Positions 1 through 6,263 of a DNA stretch of 6,263 bases are shown here, piece by piece. The DNA is from Fidelibacterota bacterium. GTDB lineage: Bacteria; Fidelibacterota; Marinisomatia; Marinisomatales; CAZVFT01. The notes under the pieces were generated by a model. The model was not told where the DNA came from, made no database searches, and saw nothing but the letters and a program-made list of their open reading frames with translations. The stretch covers positions 5,628-11,890 of the forward strand of contig JACNLN010000134.1 of assembly GCA_014381485.1 (NCBI GenBank). Direction: 5' to 3'. Made by a program: the position numbers and the translations under genes. Position 1 is the stretch's first letter, and each line of letters opens with the position of its first letter.

Positions 1-40
1 TACATTATCGTGAATAACAGACTTTCCAATACCAAAAGAC

Positions 41-44
41 AGGA
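41..44 (+). promoter_or_regulatory. Shine-Dalgarno site supporting the ATG at 52
   Basis: AGGA sits 7 bases before the ATG at 52. The alternative GTG at 10 shows no such site in the 9 bases visible before it. This decides the start chosen for the glycosyltransferase. Confidence 0.5.
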
Positions 45-51
45 TTTATTT

Positions 52-1620
52 ATGAATAATATCATCACGAGTATCGTTGTACATCTCCCTCTCGAAGACC
101 ATCAGACCACCTCGCAGGTTTTCTATACCATCCAGTCTATCTTAGACCAGACCAATCCTCGGTTTGAGTTAATTCTGCTTCAAGAAAGAAATGATATTAC
201 TCAAATAATGGAGCAGTTAAAGATTATCTGTCCTTTTCAAATAATCCCCAAGCAGGATTTATCGTATCCATCTCATTTTAACAGAGCTATCAAAACAGCA
301 AAGGGAGATTATATTCTTTATTGTGATAATCGGGAAGGGTCCATCTATCTTAAACGAGCTGCACTCGAGACTTTATTAATGACAGTTAGGAGAAATCCTG
401 GAACGGGTATGGTATATAGTGATTATGAACTGGATGACGGCAATAAAGTAGAGAATGTTGGACTGTTAAAGCACCATAGGGGGCGTCTTCGTGATAATCA
501 GGATTATGGAAAGGTGTTTTTATTTTCCAAGAGAGCGCTGAAATCCGCTGGTCTTTTTGATGAGCGATTGAGGTACAATATTTTCTATGACATCAGACTT
601 AAAATTGCTGAGAAATTTGAACTTGTGCATATCGCTAACAAAAGTGATGGTGCACTTTATCATGTGGTTTCACCTGGTAAAGAATTTAATGTGTTCGATT
701 ATTTAATTGCAGGGAGAGAGGTTCAATTAGAAGCAGAGGAAATCTTAACAGCGCATTTAAAGCGTATTGGGGCGTATCTATCACCGGGTGATTGCTACAG
801 GAAATGTGAATCATTTGCAGATGAATTTCCGTTAAAAGCCTCCATCATTATTCCTGTTAATAATCGACCGCAATTCATTGGACATGCTATTGAAAGCGTG
901 CTGAATCAAACTGTTCAGGATATTGAGGTGATTGTAATTGTGAATGGTGGTGAGGATGACCCAACCAGTTCTGAGGTGAAACGATATCAACATGGTGGAG
1001 ACCTGTATAATCCAGATAAACCGGATGTTATACTAAAAGTTATTGACATCAATAATATTGGGCTCTGTTTGAATCTTGGTGTAGAGATTGCACGTGGCAA
1101 GTATTATGTTCAGCTTGATTCTGACGATAGGTTAAAACCAGACGCAGTGGAAAAAATTACAGCTGTATTTGACTCTGATCCATGCATTGGAATGGTTATC
1201 GGATCCTATGAGGTCTGGGAGAAACGCAACGATACAGGAGAAATTGTTCGATTGGAAGATATTCCAGTAGTGACCCACGACGAATGGACTGAGGAAAATG
1301 GTCGTAATAACTTACTGCGGATCAACGGCGCTGGTGCCCCTCGGTCAATCCCCATCCATATTATTAAAGAAATGGGTTACTTCGGGATTAATGACGCACC
1401 ATTTGCTAGAAACTATGGGGAAGATTATGATATGGTTCTCCGTATCAGCGAACGATACCGGATTGGTCGGATTTATGAGCCAATCTATGAAGTGATACGT
1501 CACAGCGGTGGAACCGATCACAGTATTGATCAACCCACCATAGATCGGAACGACGAAGCGAAAGATTGGATGCGTCTGGAAGCCATTCGAAGACGACAGA
1601 AACTGAATTATGGTAAATAG
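52..1620 (+). CDS. Tandem-domain family 2 glycosyltransferase
   Basis: Predicted cytoplasmic nucleotide-sugar glycosyltransferase of 522 residues with two GT-A (GT2) domains and no membrane segment or signal peptide. The N-terminal domain (about residues 4-230) begins with the strand SIVVHLPL and has a YSDYE motif near 122-126. Where the metal-binding DxD should be it reads CDNRE (D92), so it may be inactive. The C-terminal domain (about 262-500) starts with ASIIIPVNNR, has the DxD-type motif DSDD at 356-359, the catalytic-base motif GED at 456-458, and a late RHSGG motif at 483-487, so it looks active. ATG 52 is preferred because AGGA at 41-44 lies 7 bases upstream and the first strand follows at once. 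A GTG at 10 would add 14 residues, and the frame is open to the window edge, so a longer upstream start cannot be excluded. It lies 15 bases before the ROK-like gene, probably in the same operon. Donor and acceptor are unknown; the cell-wall context is the only hint. Confidence 0.88.
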   Translation: MNNIITSIVVHLPLEDHQTTSQVFYTIQSILDQTNPRFELILLQERNDITQIMEQLKIICPFQIIPKQDLSYPSHFNRAIKTAKGDYILYCDNREGSIYLKRAALETLLMTVRRNPGTGMVYSDYELDDGNKVENVGLLKHHRGRLRDNQDYGKVFLFSKRALKSAGLFDERLRYNIFYDIRLKIAEKFELVHIANKSDGALYHVVSPGKEFNVFDYLIAGREVQLEAEEILTAHLKRIGAYLSPGDCYRKCESFADEFPLKASIIIPVNNRPQFIGHAIESVLNQTVQDIEVIVIVNGGEDDPTSSEVKRYQHGGDLYNPDKPDVILKVIDINNIGLCLNLGVEIARGKYYVQLDSDDRLKPDAVEKITAVFDSDPCIGMVIGSYEVWEKRNDTGEIVRLEDIPVVTHDEWTEENGRNNLLRINGAGAPRSIPIHIIKEMGYFGINDAPFARNYGEDYDMVLRISERYRIGRIYEPIYEVIRHSGGTDHSIDQPTIDRNDEAKDWMRLEAIRRRQKLNYGK

Positions 1621-1623
1621 ACT

Positions 1624-1628
1624 GAAGG
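1624..1628 (+). promoter_or_regulatory. Shine-Dalgarno site deciding the ROK-like start
   Basis: GAAGG lies between the glycosyltransferase stop and the next gene. It is one base from the ATG at 1630, too close to work, but 7 bases from the in-frame ATG at 1636. The second ATG is therefore the likely start. Confidence 0.6.
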
Positions 1629-1635
1629 TATGTCA

Positions 1636-2835
1636 ATGCTGATAATAGGTCTCGATGGCGGTGCCTCTAAAATAAGTGGCTGGGAGGTTTTGAGAAATGA
1701 GATTGATGGAACCTTCTCTATTGGTGAATTGAACGCACAGCAGCAATACCGCAAACAATCAACATTTATACCTGATTTTCAACCTGTGAATATTAATATC
1801 CAACTGGATGAGCTTAAGTCTAATCAAATTCATATTACAGATGAAGAACGTCAGCAAGGACAAGCTTATATTCGCTCCTGTGCAGAAGTGGTGATCGAGC
1901 TGGTCGAAAAAAGAAGAACGTCCCATGTTCTCATCGGCATTGGTATGCCGGGATTAAAAACAAGGGATAAGCGAGGAATTGGTGCACTGGCAAACGGTCC
2001 AAGAATGCCAGGTTATTGTTTGGATGTTGAAAATGAGCTACAAGAAGCAGGTGTGAGACTTGAATATCCCATTCACCATCTTGGCAGTGATGCTGATTAT
2101 TGCGGAGTGGGTGAAGAATATTTTGAGTCGGGAGGATTCCGTCATGTTGATAATGCCTATTATCTTGGAGGAGGAACGGGCACTGCTGATGCATTAAAAT
2201 TGCATGGTAAACTAATACTACTTGATCAAACCAAAGACTGGCTGGCAAAAACCTGGGAGTTGCAAAACGATAGGGGTTATTCATTAGAAAGGTTCGCATC
2301 GGCTAACGGGATTCAAAGACTCTACAGTGACTATGCCGATATTCCTGTTTCTGAACTGAATGAACGAAGAATTTTCCCACCCCAGATTTTTAAACTGGCT
2401 ATGAATGGCGAAAAAGAAGCACTTCATCTGTTTTCCGATGTAAGTTACTGGTTGGCTGAACTTATATTTGAACGAATTTCTACAATATATGTTGGCTGGC
2501 AGGATAGATTTTCGTTTGTAAATCCCAATCGCACCCTTCCTGTAAAAGAACATCCATTCCGTGGTACTTTGTTTGATACTTTGATATTGGGACAACGGCT
2601 GGCTGACCTTATGGAAAGTGCTCAGAGAACTGGTATTCTGTGGGAACCATTTCTACGGCATCTCACAGATTTAATACAAACATCTTCTGCCATAGATGAA
2701 AAGGCAAAAAGACATTATGTAAAAAATGAGATATTTAATACAAACAGAATTCATATTTCGAGGTTACGAGAAGCTCCTGCATTAGGAGCGGGTGTTGATG
2801 CTTATCGTTACTATCAAAGAAATTCAAAAAAATAA
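1636..2835 (+). CDS. ROK-like sugar kinase family protein (divergent)
   Basis: Predicted cytoplasmic ATPase of the actin-like/ROK fold, 399 residues from the ATG at 1636 (401 from 1630). Motifs in ROK order: phosphate-1 loop IIGLDGGASK at 3-12; GIGMPGLK at 101-108; GSDADY at 150-155, with D152 as probable catalytic base, followed by GVGEE at 157-161; phosphate-2 GGGTGTAD at 178-185; LERFASANG at 217-225, matching the ROK segment after the zinc site; and a C-terminal APALGAG at 380-386 that fits the adenosine-side motif. Two things are unusual. The CxCGxxGC zinc motif and preceding ExGH sugar-binding motif are not recognisable. It is also longer than the usual 300 or so residues, with extra sequence at about 20-85 and 230-370. 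If active, a kinase for a peptidoglycan-derived amino sugar is the natural guess from the neighbours, but the substrate cannot be read from the sequence. Its stop overlaps the SpoIID start by one base. Confidence 0.75.
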   Translation: MLIIGLDGGASKISGWEVLRNEIDGTFSIGELNAQQQYRKQSTFIPDFQPVNINIQLDELKSNQIHITDEERQQGQAYIRSCAEVVIELVEKRRTSHVLIGIGMPGLKTRDKRGIGALANGPRMPGYCLDVENELQEAGVRLEYPIHHLGSDADYCGVGEEYFESGGFRHVDNAYYLGGGTGTADALKLHGKLILLDQTKDWLAKTWELQNDRGYSLERFASANGIQRLYSDYADIPVSELNERRIFPPQIFKLAMNGEKEALHLFSDVSYWLAELIFERISTIYVGWQDRFSFVNPNRTLPVKEHPFRGTLFDTLILGQRLADLMESAQRTGILWEPFLRHLTDLIQTSSAIDEKAKRHYVKNEIFNTNRIHISRLREAPALGAGVDAYRYYQRNSKK

Positions 2836-2837
2836 TG
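2826..2837 (+). promoter_or_regulatory. Stop-start overlap with A7 slippery heptamer
   Basis: The ROK-like gene ends TAA at 2833-2835 and the SpoIID gene starts ATG at 2835-2837, sharing one A (TAATG), a typical translational-coupling arrangement. No clear Shine-Dalgarno site precedes this ATG; the upstream bases are A-rich. The seven As at 2826-2832 form a canonical A-AAA-AAA heptamer in the correct phase (codons AAA 2827-2829 and AAA 2830-2832). A -1 slip would skip the stop and enter the SpoIID frame. Coupling is well supported; frameshifting is speculative. Confidence 0.6.
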
Positions 2838-4184
2838 GTTACCCAACGAATTCCCACCAGTGAGCCCACCATCCGGGTTGGGATTATTTTACCTGAGGAT
2901 GAACAAACCCATCTGGATATCAATCTCCTCGACCCAACTAAGTACCAACTCGTAGCACACACCAGAACAATTGAGTTAGATTCGACATCAACTATTACTC
3001 GTGTGGAGATCAATAATGACGGCTTATTAGTTACCGGGGCTAATGTTGATGAAGTTTTCCCATCAAAATTCACAATTCAACGGAAAAAACAAACTGAAGA
3101 CCAAATACCAAAAAATTTAATTCAAATTCATCCCATAGTAGCTGGACGGAGCTTCCATTGGCGGAAAATAGTTACAGCAGAGCTACCGGGAAATATTGAA
3201 TTTAATGTTCGTAATGGATTCTTAATGGTGATCGATGAGGTACCTCTTGAACAATATCTCATGTGTGTAGCCACCAGTGAAATGAGTGCAGCCTGCCCTA
3301 CGACTTTTATTGAAACACAGACAATCGTAGCTCGCTCGTGGTTCTTGGCTAAAGCTGAACAAAAACATTCTGATTTGGGAATTGATGTATGTAATGATGA
3401 CTGTTGTCAGAGGTACCAGGGAGCTGGGAATCTAACAGATCATTCTGTGGAAGGAACAAAATCCACATATGGACAGGTATTGATGTATGATGGTGAAATC
3501 TGTGATGCCCGTTATTCCAAATCATGTGGTGGGATGACGGAGGGGTTTGAGAACGTTTGGAAGGGTGAGTCAGTTCCATATCTGTCAAGTATCCCTGACA
3601 TGCCGGCTGAGTATAAGTCGGATGATCTTTCGTTATCAGACGAAAATAAAGCAAGGGATTGGATTATGTCCAACCCAGAAGCCTATTGCAGTCCCCGGTA
3701 TGTTCCTGAAAGACAACTAAAAAAGTACCTTGGAAGCGTGGATGAAGAATGCAGCTATTATCGTTGGTCGCTTGAATATTCTCAACGTGAGATTACGGAT
3801 TTGATTAATCACAAACTATCTCTGAATGCTCGTTCGATATTGGGTTTTATCCCCGAAAGACGCGGGGCATCCGCTCGGCTGATAGAGTTGGGTATACGAT
3901 ATATTGATTTGAAAAATCAGGAAGGTGTACATCATTTGCGATCGGAATATGAAATTCGACAGGTACTACATCCCCAATTTTTATATAGTTCTGCTCTTGT
4001 TGTAATCCCCGAAAAAGTTCAGGCTGGTATCCCAGGTAGGTTCAAATTCGCTGGAGCTGGATGGGGGCACGGTGTAGGGATGTGCCAGATAGGCGCATTG
4101 GGAATGGCTCAAATGGGGCATAGCACCAATGATATTTTAACACACTATTATCCCGGATCAAGTTTAAACAAAATTTATTCGTAA
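2835..4184 (+). CDS. SpoIID/LytB domain protein, no signal peptide
   Basis: Probable peptidoglycan lytic transglycosylase of the SpoIID family, 449 residues. Known SpoIID enzymes cleave MurNAc-GlcNAc bonds in glycan strands stripped of peptides. Visible here: an N-terminal beta-rich region (1-130); PLEQYL at 137-142 followed by SEMS at 148-151, with E149 at the position of the family's essential glutamate; a Cys cluster C186/C190/C191 with H178 nearby, resembling the zinc-binding segment known in clostridial SpoIID; SKSCGG at 228-233; a middle segment with WIMSNPEAYC at 276-285; and the C-terminal signature GAGWGHGVGMCQIGA at 407-421. The middle region resembles Bacteroidota family members as I recall them. 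The N-terminus (MVTQRIPTSEP) has no hydrophobic segment, so as annotated the protein would stay in the cytoplasm, unlike Bacillus SpoIID. Start ATG 2835 overlaps the previous stop; the AmpG-like permease follows 14 bases downstream, which suits intracellular processing of imported muropeptides. Confidence 0.9.
   Translation: MVTQRIPTSEPTIRVGIILPEDEQTHLDINLLDPTKYQLVAHTRTIELDSTSTITRVEINNDGLLVTGANVDEVFPSKFTIQRKKQTEDQIPKNLIQIHPIVAGRSFHWRKIVTAELPGNIEFNVRNGFLMVIDEVPLEQYLMCVATSEMSAACPTTFIETQTIVARSWFLAKAEQKHSDLGIDVCNDDCCQRYQGAGNLTDHSVEGTKSTYGQVLMYDGEICDARYSKSCGGMTEGFENVWKGESVPYLSSIPDMPAEYKSDDLSLSDENKARDWIMSNPEAYCSPRYVPERQLKKYLGSVDEECSYYRWSLEYSQREITDLINHKLSLNARSILGFIPERRGASARLIELGIRYIDLKNQEGVHHLRSEYEIRQVLHPQFLYSSALVVIPEKVQAGIPGRFKFAGAGWGHGVGMCQIGALGMAQMGHSTNDILTHYYPGSSLNKIYS
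2842..2882 (+). other. Possible weak stem-loop after the slippery heptamer
   Basis: CCCAAC at 2842-2847 can pair with GTTGGG at 2877-2882, giving a 6-bp stem with a 29-base loop, 9 bases after the A7 run. The position would suit a frameshift stimulator, but the stem is short and the loop long, so it could be chance. It lies inside the SpoIID coding region. Confidence 0.2.
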
Positions 4185-4198
4185 TACTGAGAACAGTT

Positions 4199-6082
4199 AT
4201 GCCTGATAATTCAAAAAAGAGAAAAGAAATCAGCAAACGATCTCCATGGTGGTGGGTACCCAGCCTATACTATGCAGAAGGAATCCCTTACGTCGTAGTA
4301 ATGCTTGTCTCGGTAGTTTTTTATAAGCGGATGGGTATATCCAATACGGAAATTGCCTTTTATACAAGCTGGCTTTATCTGCCGTGGGTTATCAAACCGC
4401 TCTGGAGTCCTCTTGTGGATATTTTAAAGACAAAGCGGTTCTGGATTGTTATAATGCAGTTGTTAATTGGAGCCGGGCTTGGTGGTGTTGCTCTCACTAT
4501 TCCGTTACCAAATTTTTTCAAGATCACGCTGGGGTTTTTCTGGCTTTTAGCTTTCAGTTCTGCGACTCATGATATCGCTGCGGATGGCTTCTATATGCTG
4601 GGACTTACTCAACATAAGCAGGCTTGGTTTGTTGGCATCCGAAGTACATTTTACCGGTTTGCTATGATCACTGGACAGGGACTATTGATTATGTTTGCCG
4701 GTTACTTTGAGAGCCATACCGGATTGGATGATGTCGATACTAAAGTTATAGCCAGCACGAATACTCACGTTGAATCAACAATAAACATGGATTCGATGAA
4801 TGTTTCTGAAAATAATGAAAATCTTAGAATTATTTGCAAACCAGAAGTTCTAGAAATAAGCACGGTCTTAAGATCGAAAACAGAAATTGACTCCATCATT
4901 CAATATGCCAGGGATTGGAATATTGCTCAGGATCATGTAGAAAAGAATATAGAAACTGAAGAAATGGATGTTCAGGTAAAATCTATTTCGTGGTGGGAGA
5001 AGTATGTTGCTGAAAATATTAATGCATTATTAACGAAATATTTCCAAGATAAATGCAAAGGTGAATATGGTGTCAGTGGAAATGTGGGAATATTTTATTT
5101 CCAATTATCAGCAAGTCCTGATACAGGTGAAGAAGTCGTTGTTAACTTTAGTCGCAAGGAAGGTGATAAAAGTATCTCCTTAGTTGAAGGTAATCGAATT
5201 GTTTTCGATGAGCAAACTTGGAATATACCTGCCCTGGCAGTAATCCAACTTGACTCACAATTAAAAACTTCTTCAAACGCAATATTCAGAGCGACCTCCG
5301 GCAATATTCCTTTAGCCTGGCTAATTACTTTTACCACCATAGCAATACTTTTTATCATCTTTTTCATCTATCACAAATTCATTCTTCCATATCCTTTGCA
5401 GGATTCTCAAAGGAAGGCCGAATCCACACAATTCCTGAAAAATTTTATTAACACATTTATCCAGTTTTTTAAAAAGGAAAAGATTGGTGTAATCATTGCT
5501 TTTATCTTGATATATCGTTTCGGTGAGGCACAATTGGTTAAAATCGCTCCTCTATTTATGTTGGATGCAACAGAGGTTTGTGGTCTCGCTCTGACAACTG
5601 GACAATATGGTTTCGTTTATGGCACCTTTGGAATGATTATGCTAACCCTTGGTGGCATTCTTGGGGGATTCCTAGCTGCAAAACATGGATTAAAATTCTG
5701 GATATGGTGGATGGCTCTGGCCATGAAATTACCCGATATCGTCTATGTGTACTTATCCTACAATTTACCGGATAGCTATTTAATTATCAGTACTTGTGTC
5801 GGAATTGAACAGTTTGGATATGGCTTTGGATTTACAGCATATATGCTCTTTATGATATCGGTAGCTGAAGGTGAACATAAAACAGCACACTACGCTATCT
5901 GCACTGGATTCATGGCGCTGGGTATGATGATACCCGGCATGTTCAGTGGTTGGCTGCAAGAGATAGTAGGATATCAACACTTCTTTATTTGGGTTTTATT
6001 GGCTACAATTCCTGGATTCATTTTAATTAAATTCATTCCTATCGATCCAAAATTTGGAAAAAAGATTGAAAAGAAGAAGTAA
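4199..6082 (+). CDS. AmpG-like muropeptide MFS permease with large insert
   Basis: Inner-membrane transporter of the major facilitator superfamily, 627 residues, probably importing peptidoglycan fragments (the known AmpG substrate is GlcNAc-anhydroMurNAc with or without peptide). The N-terminal half starts with a cytoplasmic basic stretch and TM1 at about 20-42 (YYAEGIPYVVVMLVS). The AmpG-type motif SSATHDIAADGF lies at about 121-131 (D125, D129), followed by an FYRF segment with R153 in TM5. A hydrophilic insert at about 177-367 separates TM5 from TM6 (372-394). The second half runs from about 429 to 615 with several strongly hydrophobic helices and ends in a basic tail (KKIEKKK). At 627 residues it is well above the roughly 400-490 of common AmpG proteins, the excess being mainly the insert. 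The start has only a weak GAGA site at 4189-4192, 6 bases upstream. It follows the SpoIID gene by 14 bases and precedes a lipoprotein gene by 6, so operon membership is likely. Another sugar or peptide substrate remains possible. Confidence 0.85.
   Translation: MPDNSKKRKEISKRSPWWWVPSLYYAEGIPYVVVMLVSVVFYKRMGISNTEIAFYTSWLYLPWVIKPLWSPLVDILKTKRFWIVIMQLLIGAGLGGVALTIPLPNFFKITLGFFWLLAFSSATHDIAADGFYMLGLTQHKQAWFVGIRSTFYRFAMITGQGLLIMFAGYFESHTGLDDVDTKVIASTNTHVESTINMDSMNVSENNENLRIICKPEVLEISTVLRSKTEIDSIIQYARDWNIAQDHVEKNIETEEMDVQVKSISWWEKYVAENINALLTKYFQDKCKGEYGVSGNVGIFYFQLSASPDTGEEVVVNFSRKEGDKSISLVEGNRIVFDEQTWNIPALAVIQLDSQLKTSSNAIFRATSGNIPLAWLITFTTIAILFIIFFIYHKFILPYPLQDSQRKAESTQFLKNFINTFIQFFKKEKIGVIIAFILIYRFGEAQLVKIAPLFMLDATEVCGLALTTGQYGFVYGTFGMIMLTLGGILGGFLAAKHGLKFWIWWMALAMKLPDIVYVYLSYNLPDSYLIISTCVGIEQFGYGFGFTAYMLFMISVAEGEHKTAHYAICTGFMALGMMIPGMFSGWLQEIVGYQHFFIWVLLATIPGFILIKFIPIDPKFGKKIEKKK
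4727..5299 (+). other. Hydrophilic insert domain within the permease
   Basis: Part of the permease reading frame, residues about 177-367, between TM5 and TM6; by MFS topology this loop faces the periplasm. The first part (about 205-290) is charged and probably helical, with a WW pair in SISWWEKY. The second part (about 294-360) alternates polar and hydrophobic residues like a beta-sandwich, including GIFYFQLS, EEVVVNFS and a late RIVFDEQTW. C213 and C286 are the only cysteines and could form a disulfide. The beta part faintly recalls Calx-beta/Ig-like modules, but I cannot name the domain with confidence. Confidence 0.6.
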
Positions 6083-6088
6083 GTAAAT

Positions 6089-6263
6089 ATGAAAACTCAA
6101 CCGCTTCCTCTACTTCTTTTTATTTTGATTGTTTCTTTTTTTATTAGTTGCAGTCCTACAGTAGCTGTGTATCAAGAAACAGGACAGCGGAAACTGTTAA
6201 AGGAAATAAATTCCGAAATACGTGCGTCGGGACTAAAGACCAATCTGGGGATAAAAGTCGTTT
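6089..6263 (+). CDS. Lipoprotein, 5' part; possible D-Ala-D-Ala carboxypeptidase
   Basis: Only the first 58 codons are in the window; the frame is open at the edge. ATG 6089 lies 6 bases after the permease stop. The N-terminus is a lipoprotein signal peptide: MKTQ, then a hydrophobic run (about residues 6-19), then the lipobox-like FISC with C21 as the probable lipidated cysteine, although F rather than L stands at -3. The mature protein would be anchored in the outer or inner membrane facing the periplasm. Residues about 35-58 (LLKEINSEIRASGL, then LGIKVV) resemble the start of penicillin-binding serine hydrolases such as S13 D-Ala-D-Ala carboxypeptidases (DacB type), where a helix is followed by a strand of the form GvkVvsl. 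No catalytic SxxK is within the window, so this is a guess helped by the cell-wall context; another serine hydrolase is possible. Confidence 0.8.
   Translation, partial: MKTQPLPLLLFILIVSFFISCSPTVAVYQETGQRKLLKEINSEIRASGLKTNLGIKVV

Noticed and set aside
10..51. GTG at 10 as the glycosyltransferase start
   Set aside because: No Shine-Dalgarno site is visible before it, and the 14 added residues are polar and unlike the start of a GT-A domain; ATG 52 has AGGA at a good distance. Not excluded, because the upstream sequence is missing.
1630..1635. First ATG of the ROK-like gene
   Set aside because: The GAAGG site is only one base away from it, while the second ATG is 7 bases away; the two starts differ by just two residues.
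1931..2299. 122-codon minus-strand open frame inside the ROK-like gene
   Set aside because: It lies wholly antisense to a gene with clear motifs; the translation is rich in His, Gln and Asn with no recognisable domain, as expected for a shadow frame.
2735..3073. 112-codon minus-strand open frame across the ROK/SpoIID junction
   Set aside because: Antisense to two well-supported genes, low-complexity Ser/Val-rich translation, no ribosome site or motif that would argue for a real gene.
4727..5299. Permease insert as evidence of a gene fusion error or frameshift
   Set aside because: The reading frame is continuous, both transporter halves are intact around it, and the insert leads smoothly into TM6; it looks like a genuine inserted domain.
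6048..6058. CCAAA-A-TTTGG inverted repeat near the end of the permease gene as a terminator
   Set aside because: The loop would be a single base, there is no T run after it, and the next gene starts 6 bases after the stop, so termination here is unlikely.

Overview
The window is a single, tightly packed, all-plus-strand gene cluster: four full-length coding regions plus the start of a fifth. The junctions between genes are 15, -1, 14 and 6 bases, so it reads as one operon. It is moderately AT-rich. No RNA gene, mobile element, CRISPR array, internal promoter or terminator could be supported, and there is no gene-free stretch longer than a few tens of bases. The source looks like a Gram-negative bacterium of the Bacteroidota or a related (FCB-type) lineage. 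The reasons are the lipoprotein signal of the last gene, the AmpG-type permease, and a SpoIID protein whose middle region resembles what I recall of Bacteroidota SpoIID/LytB proteins. Species and phylum cannot be fixed from the sequence alone.

Layout: (1) a tandem-domain family 2 glycosyltransferase, best start at 52, ending 1620. Its C-terminal GT-A domain has an intact DxD and ED motif, while the N-terminal domain has lost its DxD. (2) A divergent ROK-fold sugar-kinase-like ATPase, 1636-2835, without the zinc motif of normal ROK kinases. (3) A SpoIID/LytB-domain protein, 2835-4184, with the motifs of a peptidoglycan lytic transglycosylase but no signal peptide or membrane anchor. (4) An AmpG-like muropeptide permease of the major facilitator superfamily, 4199-6082, with a roughly 190-residue extra domain between TM5 and TM6, predicted to be periplasmic. 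(5) The first 58 residues of a lipoprotein, from 6089 to the window end, possibly a D-Ala-D-Ala carboxypeptidase-type hydrolase.

Taken together this suggests a peptidoglycan turnover or recycling module: cell-wall fragments trimmed in the periplasm (lipoprotein), imported (AmpG-like permease), cut in the cytoplasm (leaderless SpoIID), and the freed amino sugar phosphorylated (ROK-like protein) or re-used by the glycosyltransferase. Family assignments rest on visible motifs; the pathway is inference. The main oddities are the apparently cytoplasmic SpoIID, the permease insert domain, the ROK protein lacking its sugar/zinc signature, and a correctly phased A-AAA-AAA slippery heptamer at the ROK/SpoIID stop-start overlap that could in principle yield a fused kinase-SpoIID protein.
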